A stretch of DNA of 64,000 bases from Trichostrongylus colubriformis (GCA_963978905.1 OZ022259.1:8618001-8682000); one strand, 5' to 3'. Shown: positions 25,331 through 38,586, numbered from the stretch's first letter. Numbers and translations: made by a program. Notes: generated by a model not told the origin, from the letters alone.

Positions 25331-28300
25331 ATTCACACATATCAGGGAACCTTTGCATTCGGACCTTTAGCCCTTCCCAATAGGTTACCGTGACTCATGA
25401 AAAATGTGAACGAATTAAGGAAAAGTAACATGTAAGCGGCAGCAGTTGAAAGTGCGGAAGAATGATTTCGTTCATTTGTGGGTTTCGCAGTGTAATATGT
25501 AGTATCTAATGGTCCAACGCATTTATTTTCGTGAGTGATCACACATTCGTTATTGTTTTTTTTTTGTGATGCACCTTCCCTTGACAAGTGAGTGACAGGC
25601 AGTCACATTGCAAATGATGCTCCTTTGTGCAGCAGCAGGCGCTGTGCCAAAGCCCATTTCCTTTAGCGATAAATGCAAATGAAATGCGAATTAAGTGCAC
25701 CACTTTGCAGAACGGCGAAGTTATTGGGTTTGGGCATATAGAGGGTTTTTTTCAACGATTTTATTGAGCAAAAAATAATAAAATTTTGCAAAAACCTGCT
25801 TAACTGATTATTTGGGAGCGTTTTCGCCATCGCAACAAATGACTGCTTGCCATGTATTAGTCGTCAAAACGTCAATTTTCACCACAGATAAACGTAGCAA
25901 TAAAAAGCCGCATTAATTATGCACCAACCTATTATGAACCACTAACATTCACATGAGATTAAGACATTATATTATGGCCTATTACAGTAACTAGCTTCCA
26001 CCGATTCTATATATTTTATCTGCTTTCAGAATTGTGGAAATTGTATTCAATGGAAGATGTCGCAGCTCAATTATTCAAATTGTATACATCTAACTTATGA
26101 CATGTTTAACTTCACGAATTCTCTCTTTATTTTTTGGCCTTTATCTTTGAGTAAACCAAGGTTCTTGCGAACCAAACCCGCTCATGAGTGACCTGACCGC
26201 ACATTAATCACAGGAACACTTGCCACACACCCAGGTGGTACAAATACCGTGCCCTCCAGGCTATTGCACACCTACTGCACTCAAAGGATTGATAGATGAC
26301 AAGATGCGCTTTTCCATGCGAGTTCCGTCATAGATAGCCTCTCTGAAATTCGTCTCACCATTGATGCTTTTGAATAGCGAAACCATGCTGTCTTTACCCC
26401 GTGGACGTGTCTTTTGATAGTTCTTCAATAGCTTGAGTATTCCTGAACCCTCCGTGAGCGGATAGATCTGTGTGCAACTACAGACATCATGCCATTCAGT
26501 ATCTGAAACCGTGAGCGACTGGAATATCAAAGACATGTGAAGTTAGTCCAAGCCCGCTAGCCAAGGATTCGCCTGCCCGTCCTTCATTGTGCTAATCTTC
26601 GGTAGAATTAACTGGCAAAAAAGGCTTGCCATCATTGAGAGAAAGCTGTAGCCATTCTCGTAGTGTACATAGACAACATCAACAGGGGAACAGGGGACAA
26701 CGTCGAGTGTTGCGTGATGCCAGCAAGCGGAAACCCACCCAAATCCTTTGCTGTAACCTCGTACACGGCGTAAAAATCAGTTGGTACAAGGAGAGCCTGC
26801 TATGTATAATGATTTCAGGGGTTTTCTTAGAGTGGTTAAACTATATTTTATTTGTGATTTTTAAGACTAATCTCGCCGTATGCTTTTGAATACTGTGGGT
26901 TTTTATTGCTGGGTGCTGACGCAATGACGGGGCATCCTAATATGGATCATATTTTTACTTAAGCTCAGAAAGGGAAAAGAGCCCCTTCTTTCCTCCCCTG
27001 AGGCTTAGGCAAAAATGTACGCCTGCATGTGCAGACTGACTCCACAAAATTTCCTCGGGGATACTCATAAATGGATTTTTTTGTGAGATGCACCCCCCCC
27101 CCCATCACTGCGATAGCTCCTATTGCTGAACATGATAGTCCACAAGAGTACGCCCCCCGCCCCTTAACAGGGACCCAAACACGACCTCCTTTTGATGTTT
27201 ACGTAACCTCTACAGTATCAGTAACTGATGCCGATTGCATGGTAAAACTATATTCATTTCTGTAATTTTTGTATTAGTCACTCAAATCCAGTAGTATTTT
27301 TTCACATAACCTGGTCAGCCGATGGCACGTTCCGTTTGCCATCTGGCCCAAAAACACTGCTAACCTCTGCAGTTACGACCTCTATCCCGCCCTTCAAAAA
27401 CAGCCCCTCTGTCGAGAAATTTTCGTTTCTAAGTGTAACATGCAATCCATACAAGATTATCAAGTCGTAATCCCGGGAAACGCTCCCCCAGAAATGGTTG
27501 GCGCAAACGAGTAAAGGAAGGTGATACTGTAGCCGATGAAACTATAGTGTTCCAGGCAGCAAACCGAACGAAAAAAAGAAAATTTCTAGCACTTCCTGAA
27601 CTGGACGGCTTTTATGAGACGTGGCACGTAAGCACACGTAGCGTTTGTGTACACAAACACAACCACGCGTTATACAAATACAAACAAAGCTTTTTACGAG
27701 CCTGATTATTTTTATCAGCTGATTCTGGTGTCCTCGACGTAATTATGTGTTCTTGCTCTAGTTGAAATCCCTTTGGCCGCTCTCGGTGCCGTACAATGCG
27801 ATTTTTGGCAAGTGGATGACAGCAGTATTGGGTGTCTGTGCGAAGACATCTCTTCCGAGTCTCTACTCATTAGCGCTGTTACTATTTGTTATAGCAAAAG
27901 TTTCTCAGAATGATAGTTCCTTTCCGAATTTCAAGTTGGCACTTGCAAACAGCGGAGTTTCACTTTTTCATGCAAAATTTTCACCCTCCTGGAATTGACG
28001 TACCTAATCTAATCCCTCTGGAATTTATTATTCACCACCGTACCCTTCACGCGTTAGAATGGCCTGTTTACCGATTCTGACTTTGACTTTAACTTTTCAA
28101 CTGGATAAGAGCAGAGCTACACTAGGAATCATCAGTTTGATAAAAAAAAAAGCTCACAAGCCAACCACAAACGTTTCCCTATCCAGTAATCAGTTTCCAC
28201 TTTTACTTGCTATTTTTCTTCTTTATCTAGACGTCTACTCTGCAGTACTGATGCCCCTAGGGAGTTGAAGGCGATAGGAACTCGAAGTTGGACCTCGCCG

Positions 28301-28339
28301 CTTGGTTAAGAAAATGGTGAGGTAATGTGAATAATGAGA

Positions 28340-29010
28340 AATTCCGAAGTGAATCATCAAAATGAAAGCTACGGATCCAGGAAGATTATATGTGGCGAAA
28401 TTTTCGATGAAGAGGAGCTTTCCGGACTTTGAAAGAGCCGACTTTCACAGAAGGTGCCACTCGTTTCTATGGTGCCCGTTCTTTTCGCTAATGATGTCTG
28501 CCTCCTTTCGGAGTCACCGACGGGAACAGGGTCTTATTTTTTAGAGGTACCTTCCGCGCTTGCTGATGGGTGGAGTAACAGTTGACTCTCCATTGGTTGC
28601 CAGGCGCTGGGGCGGATCGACCACGCCCCACTGCAGGCAATAGGGCGTGGAGAGACCGCCTCCCAGCCGCCGACAACCAATGGAGAGACAACTGTCACTC
28701 CACCCATCAGCGAGCGCGTAATGTGTCTTTAAGCTTTTGACCGTTCCATTTCATTTTTTCTTCAGTTCGTACTAGTAGGCACCCGAACATTCGTTTACAA
28801 TAATCCTTTGATATTTGACCCTTACTACCTCTACCACTACCACTGAAGACACCGCGAGGGGGCAAATTAGGCGTACGGTAAAACCTACCTTAGCCCTTGC
28901 AGCTCGTTAGGTTGCACACATTTCACACACGACACCTTGCTACACTAGCACCTTCGTCACTCGTGCTCAATCCGTGCAGCCTTTGTATTCATCTTCTTTT
29001 TGGGTCCTCT
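28340..29010 (+). repeat. Dispersed repeat B, copy 2, interrupted
   Basis: Co-linear with 2277-2830 but interrupted by the palindromic element at 28555-28718. Its 3' part (GAAGACACCG, CACACACGACACC) also resembles 30085-30170. Confidence 0.6.
28555..28718. mobile_element. Palindromic MITE nested in dispersed repeat B
   Basis: Arms of about 45 bases (from CGCGCTTGCTGATGGGTGGA on the left; 28674-28718 on the right) with about three mismatches. GC-rich centre with its own short inverted segments. The homologous copy at 2277-2830 lacks it, which defines the insertion. Confidence 0.8.
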
Positions 29011-30079
29011 AAATTACCACCGCTCATTCTTTCTGATTAATCAAAAACGTGTAACGGAACAATCACTGACAAACCACCGCACCGTTGTGATTTCGTTAGA
29101 AGTGGATGAAATGAAAAAGTGAACAGCACTGGGTTCCATGCAATGAGTTCAACGATGTGTAAACTGTTAAATTTTGGTAAGTAGGTCACCGGCTTCCCCT
29201 CTGAAGCTTACGAAAATTCCTTTTTTGACCTTCAAAAAAGGACTCCGACTCAAGCCCTACATTCTCATGTTCAGTGGAAATTCATATAACATTACTTTCG
29301 AGTGCATTTTTTCTTGAAACTGCAGAATATTTTTGAGCAAGGAGACGACATTTGTAAGCGTTTTGTTGTTCATTCGTAAAAATCCAACCGGAAACTGAAG
29401 AAATAACTCACCACACGCAGACTACTCGCTGCGTACAAGAATCACCTTGATTTCCCGATTATAGACAGGGGTTTTTTTAAGTGATGAATCCTTTAAGCCT
29501 TGAACATCGGTGTGCGGCGAATCTGAATGCAACATAATTTCCTCTTTTGCTCCTAGACTGACATACTTGAAAGAATATCCCATTTCCCGTAGTATTCCAA
29601 AAAATAATAGCTGTATTCAAAAAGCCTATTCCCATTCGATTCTGACGGAATAGGCTCCAGTATTCTCAAAAATGTCGTGAAATGCTCTTGCTGAAAAGTG
29701 TCCTGCGATTTCAAGAAAATGGAAAATGATGTTTGTGTGGCATATGAGCGAGCAGCCATTGAATATTGGAATGTGAAAGAGTCGGAGTCCTGTTAAAAGG
29801 TCAAAAAATTTTTTAATATCTCAAGGAAATCCAGTTTGAAAGAGGGCCAGCTATCAATAAAGTCAAATGAATGGGCTTAGGAGAGCTCAGTGATATTGGT
29901 CTCATTTTCATGACGGCTTCCATTATCCTCCATACCCTTTATGAGAGAAGCAATTAGAAATACTGATAAAATTAGATTTATTTAGGAGCTTTGCTCACTG
30001 CAGAATTGCAAAACCACTGCTGCAGGCCATGCACGCTGCAAAAAAGCCTTCATACATATTGGATTTCTGGCTATGTTGT

Positions 30080-30440
30080 AGCTGAAGACACCGGAAGGAG
30101 GCTTACGGTGTGGGTTACGGTGGTTTGCAATTCATCACAATGCACACACGACGCATTACAAACTAGTCGATTACGAATTCATTGGGTTTTTTGTTATAAT
30201 CACACTTTTTCCTCACTCTTTCTCCTTTTCTTCCTTTCATTGTTTCACTTGTTGGTTGCTGTGTGTTGTTTCACAAACTTGACATCATCATGAATGAAAT
30301 CAAATCCTCCCTGCTCGGTGATTAAAAGGGCGTGAAAGGAATGTGGCATCGGCTCACTCGAAGCGTGCAGTTCAAGGTGAAGCACGCTAAAATCGCAATA
30401 GCGCTCCAGAAACGCGTTTTTCAACGCGATTCTTGCCACA
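30080..30440 (+). repeat. Dispersed repeat D, copy 1
   Basis: Similar to 63330-63625. Both begin near GAAGACACCGG / AAAGACACCAGG, contain TGTTTCACTTGTT and GCAATAGC, and end with a GCGTTT..CAACGCGA..TTGGCC type segment just before a family F terminus (30765 is separate here; 63626 is adjacent). Confidence 0.5.
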
Positions 30441-30764
30441 CATTATCTTTTCTAAGTTCAGATGCTCGTTTACAGTATACAATGTCATAACATTCTTTCC
30501 TTCCTTGCTCTCATCCCGGTACATTTTGACGTGGCTGCTGCTGAAGGGTTTCAAAACATGTTCCCTTCTTCTCGTCTTGCACGTCCTTGACTCATTACAA
30601 CCCTCTTATATTCCCTTTACCAGTGCAATAATGCATTCTCTTATTTGCCGCCCGAACGTCCCACGTCCGAACCAAACCATCAAAGAACTGCAATAAGCAT
30701 CTCGTCATCCTTGTTTGATAAGTGCCAGTTTCTTGCAGCCAGCACCAAGATATTAACCATTATT

Positions 30765-30930
30765 AGGCCGCTTTCATACTTTGCGCACCGACGCCGTCAC
30801 CTGCGTCGTCAAACTCACGCAACCATTTGCCCGCCGCCGACGACGGCGTCCATAATGCGCAGCGTTTGCAAAACTCTTGACCCAATCACACTACAGTATG
30901 GTGATTGTGGTCGCTTCGTGTATTGGCGCA
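30765..30930. mobile_element. Family F element, partial
   Basis: Begins AGGCCGCTTTCATACTTTGC and continues with CGACGGCGTC and a CACACTACAGTATGGTGATTGTGG segment as in 22997-23345. The right terminus is not recognised. Confidence 0.55.
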
Positions 30931-31081
30931 GAGCCAAAGGCATAGCTAGTGATCTACGTTCCATGAAATCGCTTATAGCTTGTATTTTGAGAATGGCATT
31001 TTATCGACAAATAACAATATACAACATCATCGTAACCCTTTCGACCATGCTATTCTTCTAATACAGGCGAAAACACTGTAA

Positions 31082-31600
31082 GGCCGTGTTCATACTTCAC
31101 GTGCCTCACGCACGGAACGGAGGAAGCCGCAACGTCAGCAGCTGCGACCAGTACGCTCTCACATACGCCGCGCTATTTTATGTTGTTGGTGTGCATCTAA
31201 AGTTTGGCATAGAATTTTCGGTCCAGTGAACCATCACTTACAGCATTAGGACGACGCGTTAATTCATGCTTACACCGGCGTCATCGCCAAGTATAGACTA
31301 TTTGACTATTCCTCGCTTACGAAGGAGCCAGTTGTCACAGTTCTACAGGAGCTTTCAGGGAAAGGGAAGAAAATGAGGAAGAGATCCATCCGCAGCTTTC
31401 ACGGTGCTTCACAGAGAAGGCGGCAACTGTTCTCTCTAGCGCGCGGTCAACCCACAAAGCGACATGTGGGGCTCATGCCGCGCGCGGCGATGCGACTCCC
31501 TTGACGCGGTGGCCTGGTTGAAAAGTCCTGACGCGCACCCCATGCAGCCTCAGTTTGTTCGCGCCAAATGCGTGTTTGTCGCAAAGTGTGAATATAAATA
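31082..31600. mobile_element. Possible family F-related element
   Basis: Begins GGCCGTGTTCATACTTCACG and a GCAAAGTGTGAATAT segment, complementary in style, lies near 31578-31595. The interior is GC-rich with GCGCGCGG repeats. Similarity is confined to the termini. Confidence 0.35.
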
Positions 31601-34269
31601 AACCACGCATACGCGTACTTGAAGGCGTGTCGTGCCGGTCGGTTTAATTACACTGTTTTTGCCATTTTTTTTTTGTCATAGCCAAGGCGAAAGCTAATTT
31701 TATCACAAGTTTCCTGGAATTACTACAGAACCCTTTTGTTTTGGCTGACAAAACTGTAACACCTTTGAATTACATCATCGGTCATCCTTTCAGATGTGAT
31801 CCGCGATAAAACCCTGACGTTGCCTTAGCCTCTACTTACCAGCAGCGCACATTTCTTTGCACCAATTTCCTTCAAGTATAGAATTCTTGTGAATTTCGTT
31901 GAAGTTTCACGCAGTTCAATGCAGTAGCAAAATCAATGGCATAAAGTATAATTGCAAAGTCATTAGCTCGCAGTGCATCAGGACTTCAGACATCGCCAGC
32001 TGACAATGAGTGCGAGGCCCCGGGATGCCCCTCATTCAGCATACGGCAGATATGTGACTATGGCTGGCGGTAACTAATCCTTCTATTCCGGAGCATGCTT
32101 CGGTTTTCTAAATGAGTTCCGCCTAGCCTAATGTATGTTCGAACTTCGTCTGTATTAGGGCAGCCGTTACTTAGCTATCACCATTTTTTCCATTTTCAAT
32201 TTGCCCCAATTTCCTCGACTGATATTGTATGGCACAACACTTGAACCCTTGCAAAAAATGCGTGTGCAGAATCGATCGGTCTCTGAAAACATGCCATGCA
32301 CTCTTCCTCTCAATTCGTGGTCAAGAGCGGTTTGGTGTGTTGAGTGACCCGAATAAATTCCTATTTAATCGAGCTAGCCCTGTCAGTAACTCTGTCTCCG
32401 AAGACGTAGAAGATTTGGCTAGAGAGGTGCTGAACCCACTGAGGAATCGCTGGCAGCACCTTTAGCCCCTAAGCCAAACTTGTCCTCCTACAGTAACTTC
32501 TACTCCTCTTCCGTATCATGCCATTGAAGCCGAAACGAAGCTAACGAATGCATCGCAGTTTTTATATGGAATTCTTGCCACCGTCCATCAAAACAACGGC
32601 GTAAAAATATATCGAACCCGCTCACAACTGGTATCGCGCCTAGACGTATTTAATGAGCTATGGTATAACAATAAAACATTAATTACTGCCTCATCTCGTG
32701 AAGTCATAGTTTCCTCATATTTCCCATTACGATCTCTACGGCGTTTTGAACACTATTATGGTGGTTTTTTTTCTTTTGCTTGAAATCGCCACTTCCCTCT
32801 GAGAAAATCTTCGGTAGAATTTGCATACAGTTGCTCGGTTCAGCAATTTCTCCTTTCATCCTTGACTGAAACCATGACAGAGTGGTGCGAGAGCAGTTGA
32901 TGCTGCGTCGTGAAGCTTTGGGGAGGGGGATGTGCTTGATGGGATCTCAGTGAGCTCTTTCAGCTGAGGGAGTGCATCGTATATCATTCCGTTTGGTCAG
33001 AGTTTCCACAAAAATCCCGGTAACTGCAACAAGAGGAAGAAGTTCTTCTGTCCTCGTTACGTCCATCTGACACAGTTATAGAACAACTAGAGGGGAATAG
33101 TTAGCGATAAGGTGTGTGTGAATGTGACAGAAAATGTAGATGGAATCGTAGGCGATTACCCCTAGAATAAGGCGCACAACACGGTATCGCACTAGGACTC
33201 AACCACCTTAGCAGTCCTTAGCTTGCACAACCGCCTAGCATACCGGACGTCGCTTCCCGATGTTTCTGTCATGACGGCACACATATAGGGATGAACAATC
33301 ATTTTGCAGCATTCCTTTTGTGATACGTCATGCCGCTTTTCCCGTCGCTTGGAATTGAAGCACTTAAAGCCAGCATTAGGGGTAATGTGGTTATCGAGAA
33401 ATCCCTGAAAGAAGTCACTTACATGGGAACTATGAGCCTGTCTGTGGCGAAATCGCGGGGAAAAAGTGCGCCTCCGAGCTGTAGAAACGGCGCAACGAAT
33501 AAGAGCTGACGCCTCTGGATGATCGACCCTGCCTCCAAGGGACGTGATACCCGGTTTGCTACGATGAGAGTGGCAAGGATATGCGGCGAGACGAAGGTAT
33601 TGCAGCGCGCTTTCGCAGTTTTAGCCTGCTCACTCCAGCAAAAAAGATGCTGTCGTATTTCCAAATATTCCCTTGTGTTTACTTGACAGCATGCCAATGG
33701 AAATTTCGTTCAGAGTATCCGCCTCTTGACGGAAAGGTCGTCCGCGTTGAGGATCAACGAGAGAAGGAAGTCCTATTTCTCGGGTTTTGGCCATTTCCAT
33801 CCATTTTTTCACTATCGTGTTACTAGGCATCACGACTTTCAGATTCACTAGTTCTTTTACTTTTTCCTTCGTATATGCCTTTAAAAGGCACACCACGCGA
33901 TAATCAGATTAGTGGCATACTTTCTTGGGGCAAGAAGGTCCTTGGATAACTGCTCAGGGTTCACCTCATCTCTCCACCCGCTCCCACCCAACCAAATCAC
34001 ACCTGGCTTTAGACGGACAAATTCCCACTGTGGCGCTCACGTGGATAAGGAAACTTGCGATAAGAAAGGATAATTCGATGGAACAGCCATTTCGATGATG
34101 AAGCCAGCTTTCACATTGGGAATTTGTTCGTCAGGACAGGCGTGATTCGGTTGGATGGACGTGGCTTGGTTGTTTTCAGCAGGCAACAGCGTCGTAAGGG
34201 TGCAGAATGCAGCCGCAGCAAAGGTGGAGCCTGAGCAGTTATCAAAGGATCTACACATCCCAAAAAAAT

Positions 34270-34715
34270 AAGTCACTAACTTGATAATCGCGTGGAGTGC
34301 CATTGAAAGCACAGTGAGAGCTAAGGGAAAACTGAGAGCTGTGAATACATGTTCTCTGAAAACAAACCTTCCACTCCAGAAGATGTGATGTGTGGCGCAA
34401 CTCGCAACGAAAAAGCGTAGTTTGAGGTCTTACGACCCCTCGGCACGGCATGTCGTCCTTCAGTCCTGCAGCCGGGCGAGTTGCCGGCGAAGGCGGGACA
34501 ACGTCGGCGGGCGGGATTTGGCCTCTCCGCTCGTCTGCAGTCTAACCCAGGCCAGTGACGCAGGAGGGAGCGAAGTAGAGGGAGATTTTCGGGTTCCTAT
34601 TTCTCGAGTATTTCGCCATTTTGTCTCGCACTTTCTCTACTGTGACATTGCTGAACAACCCTTCCTTCATACTCCGTAGTCTGTCAAATTTACTCCTTCC
34701 GGTGTCTTTGAATGC
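34270..34715 (-). mobile_element. MITE family A, divergent copy
   Basis: Contains CATGTTCTCTGAAAACAAACCTTC, a GGTCTTACGACCCCT segment, CCTATTTCTCG and a terminal CCGGTGTCTTTG, in the order of the 36150-36559 copy. A related tail may also be present at about 33750-33890. Confidence 0.55.
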
Positions 34716-35872
34716 ATTCTTAGCTTGTTCTGTGTCTTGTACTCTTTGAGTGAATTACTAGGAATAATTAGAGGGTAAAAGGTTTGCTAAGCTCAAGGAG
34801 GGGATCGATCTGATGGCTCTTGGCACTGCGTCTCATCTCCCTATACCTGTGATTACGAAATCAGTAAATACGAATTGTATCGTGTACTAACTGGGCCTCT
34901 CTCCTCGGCTCGCTGACCCGTTCTTCAGCCACTACGATTTAATCATGGTTTTTGCTATGAAATCTCGGGCGGGAATTCTGGCAACTTCAGCTTGATCCCT
35001 CCTTAGAACTGGAACAATACGCGCTTTAGGGATTATGAATGTGTGTTCTGTCTTTTTTCCCCGATGCCAGCCACTTTACGTACGTGAGTTTGAGTCGTTG
35101 TCGTGGTGGTGTGTGCGGTTGATGTTTTACCACTTTGCGCCGGCACTCCACGAGCACACGGATGCGACCGGCGGCAACCAGCCGGTTTCACCTCCTCCTC
35201 CTCCTGAGCTCTCCACCGCTAAGCATCCGCACAACTTGACGAGCTAATCCCATCACACTGCCAATCAGTGTTTGTGCTTCTCATAGAGCTCAGCTACACC
35301 GTCATAAACATGAGAATCGACCCCCGAACCCACCTCTTCCTTTATATTGCTTTTTACCCTTTTGCTGCATAGCCTCCTCTTTCACTACCTTTCTCACTTC
35401 TTTCCAACAGTCAGTTATCAGTTTTTTTCACTATTCTTTCTTAAAAGCTTTCAAGCTCACTGTAAAAAGGATGAGAGCGTGCGTTTTGGACCATTACTTG
35501 GAAGTTGCTCTTTATGCAGCCGTACACCTTCTTTCTCTACTGCCTTCTAGTTCACCGTACACTACTGCTGTTACTGCAATGTTCTCCGTTTTTTTTCCTT
35601 CCGTAGATTCGTTCATTCATAAAGCCAAGGCTTTTGAAGTAATAGAATGATGGAGTTTTATTCATATTTAGACTGAATCTCTTGTTGTCTAAACAACTTG
35701 ATACACTATTCGAATAAGTTTTTCCATTTGCGAGAAAATACGAAAACTGAATCCAGTATAAGCCTCTGAAGTGAAGGTTTTTTCGGACCTTATAAAGCAG
35801 CGCTGTCGACGCCTTGCCGCCTTTCTCCGCTGGTAAAGAGCAGCAAGAGAGCTCGAGAACCAGCGCCATGTC

Positions 35873-36046
35873 AGGCTTCGTTCATACTCAGCGTCTGCAG
35901 AGATTGGCTGCGATCACAGGCAGTGAGGCAGAGTGGCACGGGGCGGTAGAGAGACGACGACGCAGGCAGGCAGCGTGACATAGGCGGAGACACTGAGACA
36001 CGAAGCCACGCTCTGCCGCCGGCATTGCAGAGTATGAACGCAGCCT
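35873..36046. mobile_element. Family F MITE, 175-bp subfamily
   Basis: Begins AGGCTTCGTTCATACTCAGC and ends AGTATGAACGCAGCCT. Same length (174-176 bases) and internal order (GGCAGTGAGGCAGAGTGGCA.., GAGACACGAAGC.., CTCTGCCGCCGGCA) as 44828-45003 and 53395-53570. Confidence 0.8.
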
Positions 36047-36149
36047 AAGGGAAGGATAGTATAGATGCGAGTGCCATTGGGGAAGGCTTCAGTCTCAGGT
36101 TATCCATGAACCTTTTTTTTTTTGATGGGATGGAGACGGTCCAGTGTTT

Positions 36150-36559
36150 TAAAGGCACCATTAGGGGTGAGGAAAACCGAGATCTGGAATTACATGTTCT
36201 CTGAAACGAACCTTCTACTTCAGAAGGGGTCACATGTGGTGAAAATCGCATAAAAAAAGCGCGACTTGGGGTCTTATGGCGGCCCCGCAGCTCGCCATGC
36301 CGTTATGCCGTTATGCGCCCGGGGGAGTCGACGTGGAGGGGCGGGACAACAATCGCGGTCGGCTGGTTGAGACTCTGGCCTGTCTTCAGTCCACTCCGAT
36401 CAGAGACGCAGAGGACAAGAGAGATAAGGGGGAATTTCGGGTTCCTACTTCTTGGTTTTTTCGCCGTTTTATGTCGTTCTTTTTCTACTGTTATATTACT
36501 GAGCACCTCTACTTCCGTAATCCCTCAATTTGCCACATTTCCCCTAACGGTGTCTTTTA
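36150..36559 (-). mobile_element. MITE family A, well preserved copy
   Basis: Terminal inverted repeats TAAAGGCACCATTAGGGG and CCCCTAACGGTGTCTTTTA. About 410 bases, the reverse orientation of the copy at 53889-54310 and clearly similar along its whole length. Open frames within it are shared, not conserved coding. Confidence 0.8.
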
Positions 36560-36639
36560 GGCTAAGAAGGCCTCATGACATTTTGAAGTCATCCTCCTAC
36601 ACGCATTGGACAGAATCGCTTTGCAAAAGTCGTCAAGTA

Positions 36640-36891
36640 TGTTTTCCACATCGGGAAGTCCAGCAGAACCCACCATACTCCCCGAACATTGCGCTGACAG
36701 ATTATGGCCTTGTTCGCTCCCTGTCTTTCGGCTTAAGGCAGTTATCATCAACTATGATGGGCTTGAAAGGCATGCTCGACAACTTCTTGCAATCCAGCCA
36801 AGTGAAGTTTGGCGAAATGGTAGTCAGGAGGTTATGGGTTAAGGGTACGCAGTTTGTTGATTCCTTTGTTGTGTTCTATACCCTTCTCTGA
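36640..36891 (+). pseudogene. Mariner transposase C-terminal relic
   Basis: One open frame reads PPYSPNIALTDYGLVRSLSF (36670-36729), matching the mariner signature around the third catalytic Asp (family pattern PPYSPDLAPSDYHLF). The Asp codon is GAT at 36700-36702. The following residues (GLKGMLDNFL, then VVRRLWVKGTQFVDS) match the order of the mariner C-terminal tail (helical segment, GI.KL..RW...D). The frame ends at TGA 36889-36891. The N-terminal HTH and the first two catalytic Asp residues are not visible, so this is a fragment. A MITE family A copy ends 80 bases upstream and contributes the apparent N-terminus of the open frame, which is not part of the transposase. Confidence 0.65.
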
Positions 36892-37540
36892 GTTTTATGT
36901 ATAGAGGGTTTGAAGATGAAGCCGTTGCATCCCAAATGTGAAACCTTAATAGTAATTCTTTGATTCCACATAGCATCCACCAGAGCATCCAAATATGTCT
37001 GGAAATAGAATGCATGACTCATTCCAGCGCGCTTGATCCTGCACACTCATCTGACACCGCCAGCATACATTTGCTGCCTAAATTGAATATGAGCTATGGC
37101 GACTATTTCTGTTGATGCGTTCCAGACGAAATTTCTCCGATAATTACCCATTAGGCTAATGGGCATTGCTGTCTCCTCGCGAATCCGCCGCAAACTTGAT
37201 ATCGCTATGCGCCACGACCGGTGCTGATGCGAGTGAAAAAGCGAATTTCGGTCGAATCCTGATCAGGTAATCGCTTAGCGAGGTTGTGGATGATAGACTT
37301 TGCGACTCTGCGAATTACCCCGCGATTCCGCGATCCTGTTACTTCACATGCGAGAGCCCACATCGAGATCCGTCATGCGACCAGGACGTTCAGCATTCAT
37401 TTCTCATCCTCTGAGCCATGGAAATTCTAGAATCTGCTACAAGTTCATGGGTGCGGCCCTCTAAAAAACTCGTCGTGCAGGTTTTTTTGAATCTGCTCAT
37501 CCTACTCCCTCCTCACCATGGCTTCATCGATTAGACGAGC

Positions 37541-37623
37541 AAACAATCCAGAAAATGGTACGTAGATTTGGTTGGCAATCGGACGATCCCAACCAAATCT
37601 AAGTATCATTTTCTGGATTGTTT
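37541..37623. repeat. 35-bp near-perfect hairpin
   Basis: Arms 37541-37575 and 37589-37623 are complementary at 33 of 35 positions around a 13-base loop. A T-run follows immediately. Confidence 0.9.
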
Positions 37624-38586
37624 TTTTTTTGAGAAGCCTATGCCAACATCCGTCGGTGTTCGATCTCTTTTATAGAGCTCATTAATCATCCCTTCGCCAA
37701 TTACCATATCTACGCACTTATTCATTTGGCAAACTGTGTTGTTAACAACGGCTGTTGAAGATATTCCATATGTTCTCGGTAATACAGTTATTCGGCAGAA
37801 ATAATAAGCAGGTATACTAATATGTAGCAACGAATTGGTGCGGTCACTTTGATGGTCCTTCGTTTCCGCGCTCCAGTGCAAATACCGGGTTATCTGGCGA
37901 ATTGCCAGCGAATTACTTACGACTTTTTCGATAAATCGTTGGAGCTGGAATCAGAGCACTCCTAGGTGTTGAGGAAAATAGTCGTCTCAATTCGACCGCC
38001 CCCTCCCTCTACGTTGACCGAAAACGACCCCCTTTTTTGTCCTTTACACTGCCATAGACTGTTGCCGGATTGCATAGTTGCAATGTGTGTTACTGCTATA
38101 TATCCTTTTTTGAGGCGAAAATATATCTATTTTACACTTTGTCACACGGATTTGCGGTGAAATACCCTTTGCTTCTCATCTGCTCATTGAGAATTTAGAC
38201 TTTAGGGCTTATCGCTGACATTTGAAGGTACGACCTCCCCACCATCCTATCCAGTCAAATACGACCCTCTTATCGAGAAATCCTCGACTCTAGATGTACT
38301 CGAACTGGAAAAATGCGTCTGTAATATCTGAAAAAAAAAACGACCTCAGTTAGCTATAAAATTTAGCTATATGTAGTGTTTGACCAGATTAAAATTTGCT
38401 TGTCCATTTCCATCATCAACCATGTCTTACAAATTTTCTGTTGTCTTTTCTTACATTTTTAATCATATTTCGAGTGTTTTCTTATTATCAACTATCTGAT
38501 ATCTGATCTCTCTGATAATCCTATTGAGCAATATGATAGCCCCTTACCTGTTGGCCTTGAAAATTCCCAAATTGAGGATTTTGCAG

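Larger units (their letters stand above)
11616..38586 (+). other. Probable giant feh-1 intron, repeat-rich
   Basis: About 27 kb without a recognisable host exon. It contains the pogo-like element (16979-17931), foldback elements (19794-20009, 22997-23345, 28555-28718, 35873-36046), dispersed repeat copies (25190-25330, 28340-29010, 30080-30440), MITE family A copies (34270-34715, 36150-36559), a mariner relic (36640-36891) and a near-perfect hairpin (37541-37623). Elsewhere only short chance-like open frames are seen. A nested gene cannot be excluded. Confidence 0.5.

Noticed and set aside
31630..31660. GGTTTAATTAC match to the start of the nematode spliced leader
   Set aside because: Only the first 11 bases fit; the continuation is not spliced-leader sequence and there is no SL RNA body.
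33630..33896. Minus-strand 88-codon frame rich in Lys/Glu
   Set aside because: Overlaps a segment resembling the tail of MITE family A; no domain recognised.
36313..36640. N-terminal part of a 192-codon plus-strand open frame
   Set aside because: This part is the MITE family A copy read through; only the downstream mariner-like tail is meaningful.
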